64,000 nt of DNA from Cunninghamia lanceolata (lineage: Eukaryota > Streptophyta > Pinopsida > Cupressales > Cupressaceae). Location of the stretch: contig BSBN01000293.1 in NCBI GenBank assembly GCA_027924645.1, positions 10,316,501 to 10,380,500 on the forward strand. The letters are read 5' to 3'. A program made the position numbers and the translations under genes. Under the pieces are notes generated by a model. The model saw only the letters and a program-made list of their open reading frames with translations, was not told the DNA's origin and searched no databases. This document shows positions 62,423-64,000 of this stretch, piece by piece. Every line of letters starts with the position of its first letter. The first letter of the stretch is position 1.

Positions 62423-64000
62423 TCTTGGAAATATCCTTGGGCATTTTTGGAAATAATATGGTCCACTAGGGCTTGATTATCAAGGTCTTCCATAAAGTCT
62501 TGAACTCTAGATTCATATTCAAGGGACTCATGTGTACAGGTATTTGGACTTTGAGGCTCTTGCATAGGATTATCATGCTCTTGCATGTATAGGGGATTTG
62601 ATAATGGTTGGAGAATACCTTTATAGGCCTTGGGTTGAACATTTCGGTGGGCATTCTAGTCATAGGATGAATACTGGGCTTAATTTATTATGCAATGATA
62701 TTTCATCTACCTTGGGAAGTAGGCTCTTGGTGGGATTATTGTTGATAGTCTTGATGGGGTTATTGATGAGACTCTTGTTGTGATTCTTGATGGGATTCCA
62801 TGATTCTCTTAGCTTGTAGCCTTGTAATGGGCATAAATAGGATGACCTTGATATAAAATGAAAAGGTGGTAGGTGTTGGTGAATAATGATGGATTGACTT
62901 AGGACTTTGGGATTGGTTATGTCTTAAGTAAGGCCTCAAATGTCAATATTTTGGACCCAAAAGATGACAAGGGTATGGCGATGTGGGGATGATATGGATA
63001 AGGTATGACAAGGATCTTAAGGATGACAAATGTGTTGATGATAAGGATATGAGGACAACAAGATTATAATGACAACTACAAGGATGTGATGATGATAAGG
63101 ATATGATGAAAAAGATATGATAACAACCAAGCTATGATATTGATAAGGATGGCAACCAAGATAATGACAAGGATATGATGATGATAAGGATGTGATGATA
63201 ATGAGGATATATGAATGAAAAGGATATGATGATAACCAAGATAATAGCAAAGATAAGATATGAATCAAGATAGAATAGGATGATGGTGAGGATATGATAT
63301 GAAAGGACTTGAGGATATGATATGGATAAAACCAAAATAGCTTAAGGTTCACATAGATCTTTTGTTATGGATAAGGATGAGATTCCTTTCACTACTTAGG
63401 GTTGAAAAATGCCTAAGCAAGAAGAGGAATAAGGATAACTTTTCTACTTGGAGTAGACAAGATCCCAATCACAAAAGAAAAATATGATAAAGACCACTAA
63501 CTTAAGAGTAGTCAAATCTCCTAAGTCAATAGACCTCAAAGATAAAGTAATAAAAAGATCTATGCTAGGATTTTAGAAATTTTGGATTTGATTTGATGGT
63601 TTGGTTGATAGATCAAAGGATTGGTTAATTGATAGATGACTTGGTTGAAAGATGAGTAGATAAGCCAAATGGATGTGGTGGATGAATGAATTGAGGGATA
63701 GGTGAATTGGTTGGTAAAGTGGATAAATGAAGTTGGTTGCTATGTGAAATTAGAGATATATGGATGACTTGGTAAATGGTTGATTGATTGGTTAGATGTG
63801 GAAGATTGAAGATTGGTTGACAAAATGGATGATTGGGTAAGATGACAAAATTTAGGTCCAATGGATAAATAGTTGGCCAAAGATTTGAAGGGAAATCACA
63901 AGTCTAAAATCAAAGTGATGTGGATGGTGATGATAGGTGATTATGGGTAGAAAATGGTAATATGGGATGGTAGGATAGCAATGTGGACTGGCTAGGCTGA
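62423..64000. repeat. Tandem composite unit C, cut by the window end
   Basis: This is the third copy of the gag start and leader: gag part 62423-62800, ATGA-rich patch about 62970-63340, and TTGGTTGATAGAT patch about 63590-63850. It follows unit B order closely and shares a TAATGACAACTACA segment near 63070 with unit B that unit A lacks, so B and C are more alike. The array may continue beyond the window. Confidence 0.9.

Overview
This is a window from a large, retrotransposon-packed plant nuclear genome. The evidence is plant-type Ty1/copia and Ty3/gypsy elements with initiator-Met tRNA primer sites, a PLS-type pentatricopeptide (PPR) pseudogene, a fragment of a seed-plant B3 transcription factor, and GT-AG introns. 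The density of old nested LTR elements fits a large-genome seed plant, possibly a conifer, but the species cannot be read from the sequence. I see no intact protein gene.

Layout. 1-14.2 kb is decayed intergenic DNA. It holds a gypsy reverse-transcriptase shard at the left edge, a 4-copy ~118-bp tandem repeat, a cluster of GGGATCCC palindromes, a long CT/AT microsatellite, an unrecognised multi-exon pseudogene (about 7.36-9.80 kb, + strand) split by a solo LTR, and a PPR pseudogene (10.8-12.3 kb, - strand).

14.2-58 kb is a nest. The host is one old Tat-like Ty3/gypsy element on the - strand, with its integrase C-terminus at 14.3 kb and its gag start at 56.7 kb. Three insertions break it. A chromodomain gypsy element (14654-22356) sits in the integrase. 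A 15.8-kb element that keeps gag and protease but no pol (24937-40731) sits in the reverse transcriptase and itself carries a copia element (32959-38223). A copia element (42017-53208) sits in a G-patch domain and itself carries a rearranged copia element (43108-47504). Target-site duplications support the four standard insertions: ATCTA/ATCTC, GACAC/GACAC, AAAGT/AAAAT and ACCTT/ACCTT. The rearranged one is instead flanked by a 162-bp duplication. Removing the insertions leaves about 9 kb of continuous gag-PR-Gpatch-RT-RNaseH-IN sequence.

56.3-64 kb is a tandem array of about 2.6-kb units, two complete and a third cut by the window end. Each unit is made of the host element's gag start, its leader, its primer site and part of its LTR, plus an LTR and leader of a second, + strand element. 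One unit gained a 776-bp solo LTR.

Most notable: the gag/protease-only element carries, antisense to its own genes, fragments that read as the host genes DPH2 (diphthamide synthesis) and an ABI3/FUS3/LEC2-type B3 factor. All the pol genes are dead. In the chromodomain element nearly all damage is stop codons that single C-to-T changes explain, the mark of long-term cytosine methylation.
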